Made by a program: the position numbers and the translations under genes | Assembly (NCBI GenBank): GCA_949498985.1 | Contig: CATECQ010000042.1 | Span: forward strand, 1-64,000 | Length of the DNA: 64,000 nt | From: Glaciecola sp. HTCC2999 | GTDB taxonomy: Bacteria > Pseudomonadota > Gammaproteobacteria > Enterobacterales > Alteromonadaceae | Direction of reading: 5' to 3' | Shown here: positions 45,844 through 53,712 of the stretch, piece by piece | Numbering within the stretch: the first letter of the stretch is position 1 | Layout of the letters: each line of letters begins with the position of its first letter | Notes under the pieces: model-generated | Seen by the model: the letters and a program-made list of their open reading frames with translations, nothing else | What the model was told of the DNA's origin: nothing | The model's database searches: none

Positions 45844-46953
45844 TTAAATATCTAATTCTTTTTGACTAAGGATATCAGCAAATGCCGGATACAACTCGGA
45901 CACTTTTACTGGCGTTAATGGGTTACTCTGCTCATCCATAAACGTCACCGATGTTTTATCACTGGCTAACGATTTTACTAATATACGATAATCTTTCTTT
46001 TCTAGAGGTAACTCGTCACTGTCACCAAATAAACCTTTTATCCAAGACTCATCTACGCCTTGATAATTGACAAATAACAACCCTGTTGATTTGTCTAAAT
46101 CTTTAACATTAAATCCTAATTTACGCAGAACCAATTGAAATTTAGGCCAAGTAACATCGTAGTTACCGTCGACTACAAATGCAGAATCACCATTCGCATC
46201 GAAACCTAATTGAGAATTCATCCCCGAACGAATTTGTGCAATACGGCGTTCATCATCACGAATTTGCTGTGAAGCAAAGTGCTGAATGATGCCATTCAAT
46301 AATGTTGCTTCGAAATCACGTTTTATAAATGGGTCTATAGTATCGCGAATGTTTTCACCAGAGGCGATCACCAAATCAATTAAGTTGACTGTTAATATTG
46401 CACTTCGACCATGACTTGCCGGTTCAATAATAAGTTCAAAACGACGACCAACTTCGGTATTGTCTGCGCTGAAATTATACCAATCACTATCAGAATCTTC
46501 ATACGAAATGACCCAATCAGTAATGACTTTTAACGAAGTGACATCGGGTATTGAATAAGACACATTAATGCGGTTTAAGTGACCATCAATTTGTTGTAAA
46601 ACAAGTTCATTAATAGCTAAAGAAGAATCTAATTTATCAAATATCACAGAAGTATCGTTAAGATCTTCTGTCAAATAGGTACCACGAGCTAACGGTAAAA
46701 CTAGCGCAGGAGACACGACGGGTAAATTTTTACCAATGAATGGCGTATTGGATACCGGTACTGTTGGAATAGTATAATCAGGGGCGGTTTCAGGTGTTGA
46801 TAATTCTGCAGGGACTTTCGTAGTGGCTGGCGCAGGTAAATTAACATAATCAATTCCCCCTGACGCAACTCGACGTTCTGCTTTAGTGGCACACCCGCTT
46901 ATTGAGGTAATGATAACAACAGATAAAGCAGTAAGTGTTAAGTTCTTCTTCAT
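45844..46953 (-). CDS. bamC: Outer membrane assembly lipoprotein BamC
   Basis: A 369-residue lipoprotein of the BAM complex, which inserts beta-barrel proteins into the outer membrane. The signal peptide ends in the lipobox SISGC (Cys21). A proline/threonine-rich unstructured N-terminal part (about 25-90) is followed by two helix-grip domains. It lies between dapA and purC, the conserved position of this gene. Sequence similarity to E. coli BamC is modest, so the call also leans on context. Confidence 0.9.
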   Translation of the reverse strand: MKKNLTLTALSVVIITSISGCATKAERRVASGGIDYVNLPAPATTKVPAELSTPETAPDYTIPTVPVSNTPFIGKNLPVVSPALVLPLARGTYLTEDLNDTSVIFDKLDSSLAINELVLQQIDGHLNRINVSYSIPDVTSLKVITDWVISYEDSDSDWYNFSADNTEVGRRFELIIEPASHGRSAILTVNLIDLVIASGENIRDTIDPFIKRDFEATLLNGIIQHFASQQIRDDERRIAQIRSGMNSQLGFDANGDSAFVVDGNYDVTWPKFQLVLRKLGFNVKDLDKSTGLLFVNYQGVDESWIKGLFGDSDELPLEKKDYRILVKSLASDKTSVTFMDEQSNPLTPVKVSELYPAFADILSQKELDI

Positions 46954-46984
46954 TCCTGACCTTTTAATAACGTGCTACGTAAAA

Positions 46985-47863
46985 TTATAGCAAATGATAA
47001 TCATGTAATGTTGCTTCGATTAAGGCTTTGCTTGAAAGTTCCGCTTGAACTAAGGGTAATCTTAACTCAGGGGAATCAATAAACCCCATTTTATAAAGCG
47101 CCCACTTAGGCATAACAGGATTAGATTCAACAAATAAATCGGTGTGTAACTTTTCAATTTCACTATCAATTTGTTGAGCTAATGTAATATTACCTGATAA
47201 CGCAGCATCACACATCATTTTCATTTGTTTAGGTACAATATTCGCTGTGACAGAAATCACACCATGCCCACCTAGGTTCATAAATTCACAACCTGTTGCA
47301 TCATCACCGCTGAGTAATAAAAAGTCGTCGGATACTTTAGATTGCATATCTTTTAAGCGTTCCATATCACCCGTTGCGTCTTTAATCCCTATAATGTTTG
47401 GATGCTCAGATAATGTCGCAACTGTATCGGGCAGCATATCAGCCACAGTACGTCCAGGAACATTGTAAAGTATGACAGGAACCGTTGCAGCATCTGCAAG
47501 CACTTTGAAATGCTCAAGCATGCCACGTTGTTGTGGTTTATTGTAATAAGGAACAACACTTAAAAACCCATCAATACCTAAATCTTGAGTTTCATTTTGT
47601 AAAAATAGAGACTCTGCGGTGGAATTGGCGCCACTGCCCACAACGACACCACAGCGACCATTAACAGCAGCAACTGTCGCTTTGACGACTTCGACATGTT
47701 GTGAAAAAGATAGCGTTGCAGATTCACCTGTAGTCCCAACTGATACAATACCATCAGTTCCCGACTCGATATGAAAATCCACTAACTTTGCTAATGATGA
47801 ATAATCTACATCACCATTGGCTAACATTGGCGTAACTAATGCTACATAACTACCTTTAAACAT
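46985..47863 (-). CDS. dapA: 4-hydroxy-tetrahydrodipicolinate synthase
   Basis: Condenses pyruvate and aspartate semialdehyde in lysine/diaminopimelate synthesis. The start at 47863 (MFKGSYVALVTPM) follows AGGAG; longer in-frame readings upstream lack this. The 292-residue TIM barrel has T44-T45 (GTTGES), Y107, Y133, R138 (LYNVPGRT) and the Schiff-base K161 (GIKDATGD) at the E. coli positions. It is the first gene of the dapA-bamC-purC unit and is divergent from gcvR. Confidence 0.97.
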   Translation of the reverse strand: MFKGSYVALVTPMLANGDVDYSSLAKLVDFHIESGTDGIVSVGTTGESATLSFSQHVEVVKATVAAVNGRCGVVVGSGANSTAESLFLQNETQDLGIDGFLSVVPYYNKPQQRGMLEHFKVLADAATVPVILYNVPGRTVADMLPDTVATLSEHPNIIGIKDATGDMERLKDMQSKVSDDFLLLSGDDATGCEFMNLGGHGVISVTANIVPKQMKMMCDAALSGNITLAQQIDSEIEKLHTDLFVESNPVMPKWALYKMGFIDSPELRLPLVQAELSSKALIEATLHDYHLL

Positions 47864-48012
47864 ACACACTCCTATCAAAAAACCCACGCAGTCTAGCATT
47901 ACCATAATTATACACAATAGGACGATAGTGCATTTTTATAAAAAACCATTGCTCTAAATACAATTGAACTCTTATACTTAAATAGAATAACAAAAAACAA
48001 CGAAACTTATTT

Positions 48013-48558
48013 ATGTTACAACAACTTATCATTAATTTTTTAGGCGAAGATAAACCTGGTTTATTAAGTGCTATTGCGACAACGATTAACTCATCTAACT
48101 GTAATATCTTGGATAGTCGCCAAGCGATATTTGGGCAAGAGCTGTCGTTAACCATGATCATCGAAGGTAATCAAAATGCTATCACAAAAACAGAACTTGC
48201 CATTCCCACATTATGCCAAAATCTTGATCTGTTAGCTATGATGAAACGTACCAAACATCATGCTAAACAACATTTAGCCCACTTACTTAATATTGAATTT
48301 ACAGGCCAAGACATACAAGGATTGTTGCGCGACGTGACAAAGTTTTTTCACGAAAAGTCGACCTCAATCAGTGCACTTCGACAAAAAACTTATACTTGCT
48401 CTGATACGGGGTTAGAAACAGTACGTTGTAAGCTTGTTTTAACGGTCCCAGAAAATATTGATATTAGTGAATTCATTAAAGATACCGATGCATTTTTAAC
48501 CTCGTTATCTTTAGAGGCAACCATTACCGATACTCATCAAACTAATTGGAGTGAATAA
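48013..48558 (+). CDS. gcvR: Glycine cleavage system transcriptional repressor GcvR
   Basis: A 181-residue protein with two ACT domains (about residues 3-75 and 88-170; LIINFLGEDKPGLLSAIA and LLNIEFTGQDIQGLLRDVT). GcvR binds GcvA and blocks activation of the gcv operon when glycine is low. Position between dapA (divergent) and bcp (3 bases downstream) is the same as in E. coli. No DNA-binding domain is present, as expected. Confidence 0.93.
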   Translation: MLQQLIINFLGEDKPGLLSAIATTINSSNCNILDSRQAIFGQELSLTMIIEGNQNAITKTELAIPTLCQNLDLLAMMKRTKHHAKQHLAHLLNIEFTGQDIQGLLRDVTKFFHEKSTSISALRQKTYTCSDTGLETVRCKLVLTVPENIDISEFIKDTDAFLTSLSLEATITDTHQTNWSE

Positions 48559-48561
48559 CTT

Positions 48562-49026
48562 ATGCAAACACTAACTGCTGGAAATCCTGCACCTAATTTT
48601 TCCTTACTCAATGAAAATGGCAATTTGATTACCTTATCAGATCTCAAGGGAAAGAAAGTGTTAATGTATTTTTATCCCAAAGCAATGACACCAGGATGTA
48701 CTGTTCAAGCCCAATGTTTACGTGACAGCCAAAGTGAATTTACTGACAGAAATGTACTTGTTTTTGGAGTGAGTCCTGATCCAGTAAAACGTTTACCTAA
48801 ATTCATTGAAAAAGAGGCTCTTAATTTTTCATTATTATCTGACGAAGACCATGCAGTTGCCGAAGCATTCGGTGTTTGGGGTGAGAAGAAGTTTATGGGG
48901 AAAGTATATGATGGAATTCACCGCATTAGCTTCTTAATCGATGAAAATGGAACAATTGAACATGTATTTGATAAATTCAAAACAAAAGATCACCACCAAG
49001 TCGTTCTAGATTATCTCAACCAATAA
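48562..49026 (+). CDS. bcp: Thioredoxin-dependent peroxiredoxin Bcp
   Basis: A 154-residue atypical 2-Cys peroxiredoxin that reduces peroxides with thioredoxin. The peroxidatic cysteine is C46 in MTPGCTVQAQC. The second cysteine is at C52, six residues on, whereas E. coli Bcp has it at five (GCTVQAC); the two cysteines are therefore offset by one residue. It starts 3 bases after gcvR and shares the gcvR-bcp operon. Confidence 0.95.
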   Translation: MQTLTAGNPAPNFSLLNENGNLITLSDLKGKKVLMYFYPKAMTPGCTVQAQCLRDSQSEFTDRNVLVFGVSPDPVKRLPKFIEKEALNFSLLSDEDHAVAEAFGVWGEKKFMGKVYDGIHRISFLIDENGTIEHVFDKFKTKDHHQVVLDYLNQ

Positions 49027-49054
49027 GAATTCACGTCGATGTGTCACTCACTTT

Positions 49055-50131
49055 TTATAATTCAGTTTGTGGCACATTATCTTCAATATCGTTTGACCAA
49101 GCACTTATCAATGCCTTCACTAGTGTGGCTAGAGGAATAGCAAAGAATACACCCCAGAATCCCCATATTCCACCAAAAAACAATACTGCAACTATAATGT
49201 ACAGAGGATGTAATGCAACCGCTTCAGAAAATAATATCGGTACAATTAAATTACCATCTAATGCTTGAATGATAAAATATACCAACATTAAATAACCAAA
49301 TTCCGCAGAAAATCCCCATTGAAATAATGCCACAAACGCAACTGGAATAGTTACTACAGCGGCGCCAATATATGGAATAAGCACTGATAGACCAACAAGC
49401 ACACCTAACAAAATAGCATAGCGTAAATCCATCAACACAAAAGCAAGGCAAGAAGCTGCACCAACGATTATAATTTCAATCACTTTCCCACGGATGTAGT
49501 TGCCAATCTGTGTATTCATTTCACTAGCGACTTGATAAATTAAACGCCTTTCTTTAGGCAATAAATAAGATACATTTGCCATAAAGAGCGGTTTATCCTT
49601 CAACATGAAAAACATCATCAATGGTACTAAAATTAAATAAATTAATAATGCCCCAACACTCACTAAAGACGAAAATGAGACTGAAATGATATTTTGCGTC
49701 ACACTGACTAAACTTTCATTTACTTTACTCATCATCGATGTAATTTGTTCAGCTTGAAATAAACCCGGGTATTGTACAGGAAGCGTTAAAATCCATGCCT
49801 GTGCCCCCTGCCAAATCAATGGTAACTCTTCTAGTAGATTCACACTTTGTTTTGTAATGGTCGGTAATAAACTCAAGGTGCCTAATGAAGAAATACCAAT
49901 AAAAATAATCATGACAATCGACGTAGCAAGCGTTCGTGATAGATTCATGGATTCCAACTTACCGACTAAACTATCTAATAAATACGCTAATACAATAGCA
50001 ACCAGCACAGGCATAATATAACTGCCCCAGAGGAGAATGATGGTACTAATGAAAATAATGAGTAGAAGTAACATCAGAGCATCGGGGTCAGAAAATTTAT
50101 TGCGATACCAATTACCAAGTAAATCAAGCAT
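49055..50131 (-). CDS. perM: AI-2E family transporter (PerM-like)
   Basis: A 358-residue membrane protein with the AI-2E/PerM family pattern: paired N-terminal helices (LLLIIFISTIILLWGSYIMPVLVAIVLAYLLDSL), a hydrophilic region, then a C-terminal membrane block with LGVLVGLSVLIPYIGAAVV and the conserved GGIWGFWGVFFAIPLATLVKAL. E. coli PerM is a neighbour of bepA; here too it is next to bepA, divergent. Transported compound not known. It converges on bcp with 28 bases between. Confidence 0.9.
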   Translation of the reverse strand: MLDLLGNWYRNKFSDPDALMLLLLIIFISTIILLWGSYIMPVLVAIVLAYLLDSLVGKLESMNLSRTLATSIVMIIFIGISSLGTLSLLPTITKQSVNLLEELPLIWQGAQAWILTLPVQYPGLFQAEQITSMMSKVNESLVSVTQNIISVSFSSLVSVGALLIYLILVPLMMFFMLKDKPLFMANVSYLLPKERRLIYQVASEMNTQIGNYIRGKVIEIIIVGAASCLAFVLMDLRYAILLGVLVGLSVLIPYIGAAVVTIPVAFVALFQWGFSAEFGYLMLVYFIIQALDGNLIVPILFSEAVALHPLYIIVAVLFFGGIWGFWGVFFAIPLATLVKALISAWSNDIEDNVPQTEL

Positions 50132-50291
50132 TGACTAATTCCTGAAAAATAACTATTTATTAATTTAAATGCGTATATTTTATTATTCTAACGTGTTAAA
50201 AGTTTGAGTACTACAAATTAATCATGCCTTGAAATATTATGATATGTATTGAACTATTCATTGTGCATTTAATCTATTAAAGTATGTACTC

Positions 50292-51767
50292 ATGATATTT
50301 ATTTGGAGCCACATTATTTTACTTCGCAGCCTTCTTTTTGTTTTCGTCCTGATTTCGTGCTTGGCAAGCGGCCAAGTGTTAAATAATAAAAATACCTTAC
50401 CGGACATTGGCGTAGTGGGAGCAGATACTTTATCAATCGAGGAAGAGTTAGCGATAGGACAAACAATCTATTCACAGCTACGTGGTCAAGGTGGAGTATT
50501 ATATGACCCTGTAGTGCAAGAGTATATTCAAGCTCTAGGTAATAAACTGGTTATACATGCTGACAATACCAAATATCCATTTACGTTTTTTGTGATCAAT
50601 AACCCTGCTTTAAATGCCTTTGCTTTTTATGGTGGGCATGTTGGCACACATACAGGCTTAATTCATCAAGCACAGACAGAAAGTGAACTCGCTTCAGTAC
50701 TCGCTCATGAAATAGCTCATGTGACTCAACGACACATTGTGCGCCGAAATCAAGCCGCTGAACGCAGTTCACCGTTACAGATTGCTTCTTTAATTGGTGG
50801 GGCAATATTAATGATGGCATCACCCCAAGCAGGAATCGCAGCAATATCAGCAGGCAATGCTGGAGCCATACAAAATCAAATTAATTATACCCGTAACTTT
50901 GAAAAAGAAGCTGACCGTATAGGTTTGCGTATTCTTTCTGAATCAGGATTTGACCCTTTCTCTGCTGCAGATTTTTTTGGTCGTTTATTAGAAAGTAAAC
51001 GTTGGAGCTCTCAAGCACCTGCTTTTTTACAAACACACCCTCTTTCACTCAACCGCGTGGCTGAAGCACGCAATCGAGCTGAGAATCTTCCTAAGGTGCC
51101 AAATGTATCGAGTGCGATGTTTCGCTTAGTTAAAGCGCGCATACAGGCGCGTTATTTTTACACAGCTAAACATAATATAATTGATTTCACACAACGATTG
51201 AATGAGCTAAGGTCATTAAATGATAATGCACCTGAGGAGCATCTCGTTTATGGTCTTGCCATTGCTCTGATGCGTGACAATCAATTTGCCAAAGCATTAA
51301 ACTTATTAGAAGAGTTACTTAGCCAAGACGCAGAAAATTTAGCTTATATTGATGCTCTTGCAGATGTGTATATTGCATTGGAAAAATTTCAACTTGCTAC
51401 TAATATTCTTAAACCTTTGGCAGCCAAACAACCCAATAATGCCATTGTAACGTTAAATTTTGCCAATGTGCTTTATAAATCAGGACAACATGCCCACGCC
51501 ATAGAAGTATTAAAAGATTATCTAATGATTAATCCTGAAAGTGTATTGGGACATCAATTAATATCAGATGCTTACGCTGCATCTCAGCAACCTATGCATA
51601 TGCATCAAGCTAATGCTGAATTTTATCAACTCCTCTCGATACATCAAAAAGCGATTGATGAATTACAGTTTGCTTATAACTATGCCACTAATTATTTAAC
51701 CAAACAGCGTATTAGAGCTAGGATCAATCAGCTTAGAGAAAAACAACTACAAATGTCACAAATGTAG
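50292..51767 (+). CDS. bepA: Beta-barrel assembly-enhancing protease BepA
   Basis: A 491-residue periplasmic M48 metalloprotease and chaperone that degrades stalled outer-membrane proteins such as LptD and BamA. Signal peptide of about 27 residues (IILLRSLLFVFVLISCLASG). The zinc site is H139-E-I-A-H143, with the third ligand in NFEKEADRIG (about residue 205) and a further His near the end of the M48 domain (FLQTHPLS). The C-terminal 200 residues form TPR repeats (LVYGLAIALMRDNQFAKALN, DALADVYIALEKFQLATNIL). Confidence 0.95.
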   Translation: MIFIWSHIILLRSLLFVFVLISCLASGQVLNNKNTLPDIGVVGADTLSIEEELAIGQTIYSQLRGQGGVLYDPVVQEYIQALGNKLVIHADNTKYPFTFFVINNPALNAFAFYGGHVGTHTGLIHQAQTESELASVLAHEIAHVTQRHIVRRNQAAERSSPLQIASLIGGAILMMASPQAGIAAISAGNAGAIQNQINYTRNFEKEADRIGLRILSESGFDPFSAADFFGRLLESKRWSSQAPAFLQTHPLSLNRVAEARNRAENLPKVPNVSSAMFRLVKARIQARYFYTAKHNIIDFTQRLNELRSLNDNAPEEHLVYGLAIALMRDNQFAKALNLLEELLSQDAENLAYIDALADVYIALEKFQLATNILKPLAAKQPNNAIVTLNFANVLYKSGQHAHAIEVLKDYLMINPESVLGHQLISDAYAASQQPMHMHQANAEFYQLLSIHQKAIDELQFAYNYATNYLTKQRIRARINQLREKQLQMSQM

Positions 51768-51781
51768 TATCTCAATCACCC

Positions 51782-52258
51782 TTAGGACTGAGTAAATATC
51801 TCAACGGCCTCTATTAAGGAATCTCGTGTTTGCTCACCTAACAGGGCTTTTGAAGTATTCCCTTGATATAAAATAAATGTCGCGGGTAAGTAATTAGGTT
51901 TTTCAAGTGTGAAATTATCTCCGGTCTGACCAATTACCGGAAATTTCATATTATATTGGTCAATAATTCTGTTTAAATCTGCAGGGGATAGAGGATCATA
52001 ACTTACCGCAAAAAACACAACATCAGATTGCTCATTAACCCATTGTTCGAATGCATTTAATTCCGGTACTTCTTTCAAACAAGGAGCACACCATTCAGCA
52101 AAATAATTAACAATCACGACTTTATTAGCCAGACTGTTCCATTGATAAGTATCACCTTGAACACTCATAAAATCATAACGCTGGTGCTGATGCACCCAAA
52201 TACCAAACACCAGTGAAGCAAGCGCAACACTCGCAATAATCAGATTTTGTTTATTCAT
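51782..52258 (-). CDS. TlpA-like thioredoxin-fold protein
   Basis: A 158-residue protein with an N-terminal signal/anchor helix (LIIASVALASLVFGIWV) and a thioredoxin domain facing the periplasm. The redox motif is W-C57-A-P-C60 in YFAEWCAPCLKEV, and the cis-proline is in NYLPATFIL. It probably reduces periplasmic disulfides, for example in cytochrome or metalloprotein maturation. It converges on bepA (14 bases) and is divergent from the arsC-like gene. E. coli has no gene here. Confidence 0.9.
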   Translation of the reverse strand: MNKQNLIIASVALASLVFGIWVHQHQRYDFMSVQGDTYQWNSLANKVVIVNYFAEWCAPCLKEVPELNAFEQWVNEQSDVVFFAVSYDPLSPADLNRIIDQYNMKFPVIGQTGDNFTLEKPNYLPATFILYQGNTSKALLGEQTRDSLIEAVEIFTQS

Positions 52259-52330
52259 TGTTGATTGACTCTAAGTAGTTTATATTCTGATAATATGTAA
52301 TATTTACTTGAATAACCAAGGAAAATTTCC

Positions 52331-52675
52331 ATGTTAACCATTTATCATAATCCACGTTGCAGTAAATCAAGACAGACCTTAGCCTTAATCGATGCCGTGG
52401 GTGCTGAATATCAAGTACACCTTTATCTCAAGTCCCCACTTAATGCGGATGAATTACACACTTTAAAAAAAGCCTTACAGCTAAATTCTTTTTTGGACAT
52501 GATGCGTCCAAAAGAAGCTGATTTTAAGACGGCTCAGTTAACATCTACCAGTAGTGAAGTTGATTTTGTTAATGCCTTAGTCAATTATCCAAAATTGTTA
52601 GAACGCCCCATTGTGACCAATGGCAATCAGGCTGTTATTGCCAGACCACCAGAGAATGTCAATGTCTTGTTCTAA
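52331..52675 (+). CDS. arsC: ArsC/YfgD family glutaredoxin-like arsenate reductase
   Basis: A 114-residue protein with the ArsC motif YHNPRCSKSRQTL (catalytic Cys10) and the C-terminal ERPIVTNGNQAVIARPPENV. Family members reduce arsenate using glutaredoxin. The E. coli homologue yfgD is also next to bepA/hda. It starts after AAGGA and overlaps the wrbA start by 14 bases, so this gene, wrbA and DUF2069 look like one operon. True arsenate activity is uncertain for YfgD-type proteins. Confidence 0.9.
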   Translation: MLTIYHNPRCSKSRQTLALIDAVGAEYQVHLYLKSPLNADELHTLKKALQLNSFLDMMRPKEADFKTAQLTSTSSEVDFVNALVNYPKLLERPIVTNGNQAVIARPPENVNVLF

Positions 52676-53282
52676 TGTTCCCCCTGTTCTAATTGTTTTT
52701 TATTCAGTTCACGGCAGCACTCAAGCATTGGCTGAAGCAATTGCACATGGGGTTGAATCAACCGGTCTTGAGGCTATGTTACGCCAAGTACCACGAGTAT
52801 CTGATAATCTTGATATAACGCAAGCTAGTGTGCCTGCTGCTGGAGCTCCCTTTGTCACATTAGAGGACTTAACGCAATGTTCTGGACTTGCTTTGGGAAG
52901 TCCTACTCGATTTGGAAATATGGCAGCACCCGTGAAATACTTTTTAGACCAAACATCAGCGCAATGGTTAAATGGAAGTTTAATTGATAAACCCGCCTGT
53001 GTATTTACATCAAGTAGTTCGATGCATGGCGGCCAGGAAGCAACATTGTTATCGATGCAAATTCCCCTACTCCATCATGGTATGGTGATTTGTGGTTTGC
53101 CCTATTCAAATGCAGCCTTGCATACGACAACAACAGGCGGGAGCCCTTATGGAGTTTCCCATGTAGCAATTGATGGTATTCAAACTTTATCAGCAGATGA
53201 ACTTGCGTTAGCAAAAGCTCAAGGGGAACGAATCGCTAATTTTGCCATCAAGTTATATCAAAATGAAGGAAAAGAGTCATGA
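52662..53282 (+). CDS. wrbA: NAD(P)H:quinone oxidoreductase WrbA
   Basis: A 206-residue flavodoxin-like FMN enzyme that reduces quinones by two electrons. The FMN phosphate loop is in VFYSVHGSTQALAEAI, followed by GSPTRFGNMAAPVKYFLDQT and FTSSSSMHGGQEATLLS, all WrbA landmarks, with the C-terminal YSNAALHTTTTGGSPYGVSH. ATG at 52662 is six bases from a GAGA; 52656 is also in frame. It overlaps the upstream arsC-like gene and the downstream DUF2069 gene. Confidence 0.93.
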   Translation: MSCSNVPPVLIVFYSVHGSTQALAEAIAHGVESTGLEAMLRQVPRVSDNLDITQASVPAAGAPFVTLEDLTQCSGLALGSPTRFGNMAAPVKYFLDQTSAQWLNGSLIDKPACVFTSSSSMHGGQEATLLSMQIPLLHHGMVICGLPYSNAALHTTTTGGSPYGVSHVAIDGIQTLSADELALAKAQGERIANFAIKLYQNEGKES

Positions 53283-53710
53283 ATGATGAACAAGGGATGC
53301 AACCCAGGACTTCGTTTTATCGCAAATTGAGTCTTTTAGGGTACATTGGATTACTAGGTTGGATGTGTATATGGTATTTTCAATTATCTGATACTGAATA
53401 CTCTATCACCTTTATTTTTTTAGTTTATATTCTACCCTTATTATTCCCCATGATAGGTATTTTCAAAGGTAAACCGTATACCCATGCATGGGCAAGTTTT
53501 ATTGTCTTGTTATATTTAATGCACGGTATTACAGCTTGGTACTCAATACCAGATAACTGGGTATATGCATGTATTGAGATCGTATTAAGCGTGATGATGT
53601 TTGTGGGATGCAGCATGTTTGCTCGTTTACGTGGTCAAGAACTAGGACAGTCCTTACCTAAATTGAAACAGGTAATGGAAGATGAAAAACAACGATTTGA
53701 GAGAAAATAA
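53279..53710 (+). CDS. DUF2069 family membrane protein
   Basis: A 143-residue inner-membrane protein with four hydrophobic helices (starting LLGYIGLLGWMCIWYF) and a charged C-terminus. The DUF2069 pattern PMIGIFKGKPYTHAWASFIVLLYLMHGI is clear. It overlaps wrbA by 4 bases (ATGA), and wrbA-DUF2069 pairing is common in gammaproteobacteria. No function is known. Confidence 0.88.
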   Translation: MNDEQGMQPRTSFYRKLSLLGYIGLLGWMCIWYFQLSDTEYSITFIFLVYILPLLFPMIGIFKGKPYTHAWASFIVLLYLMHGITAWYSIPDNWVYACIEIVLSVMMFVGCSMFARLRGQELGQSLPKLKQVMEDEKQRFERK

Positions 53711-53712
53711 CG

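Noticed and set aside
47864-47917. N-terminal extension of DapA
   Set aside because: The extension is not family-like and would include the AGGAG ribosome-binding site of the proper ATG at 47863.
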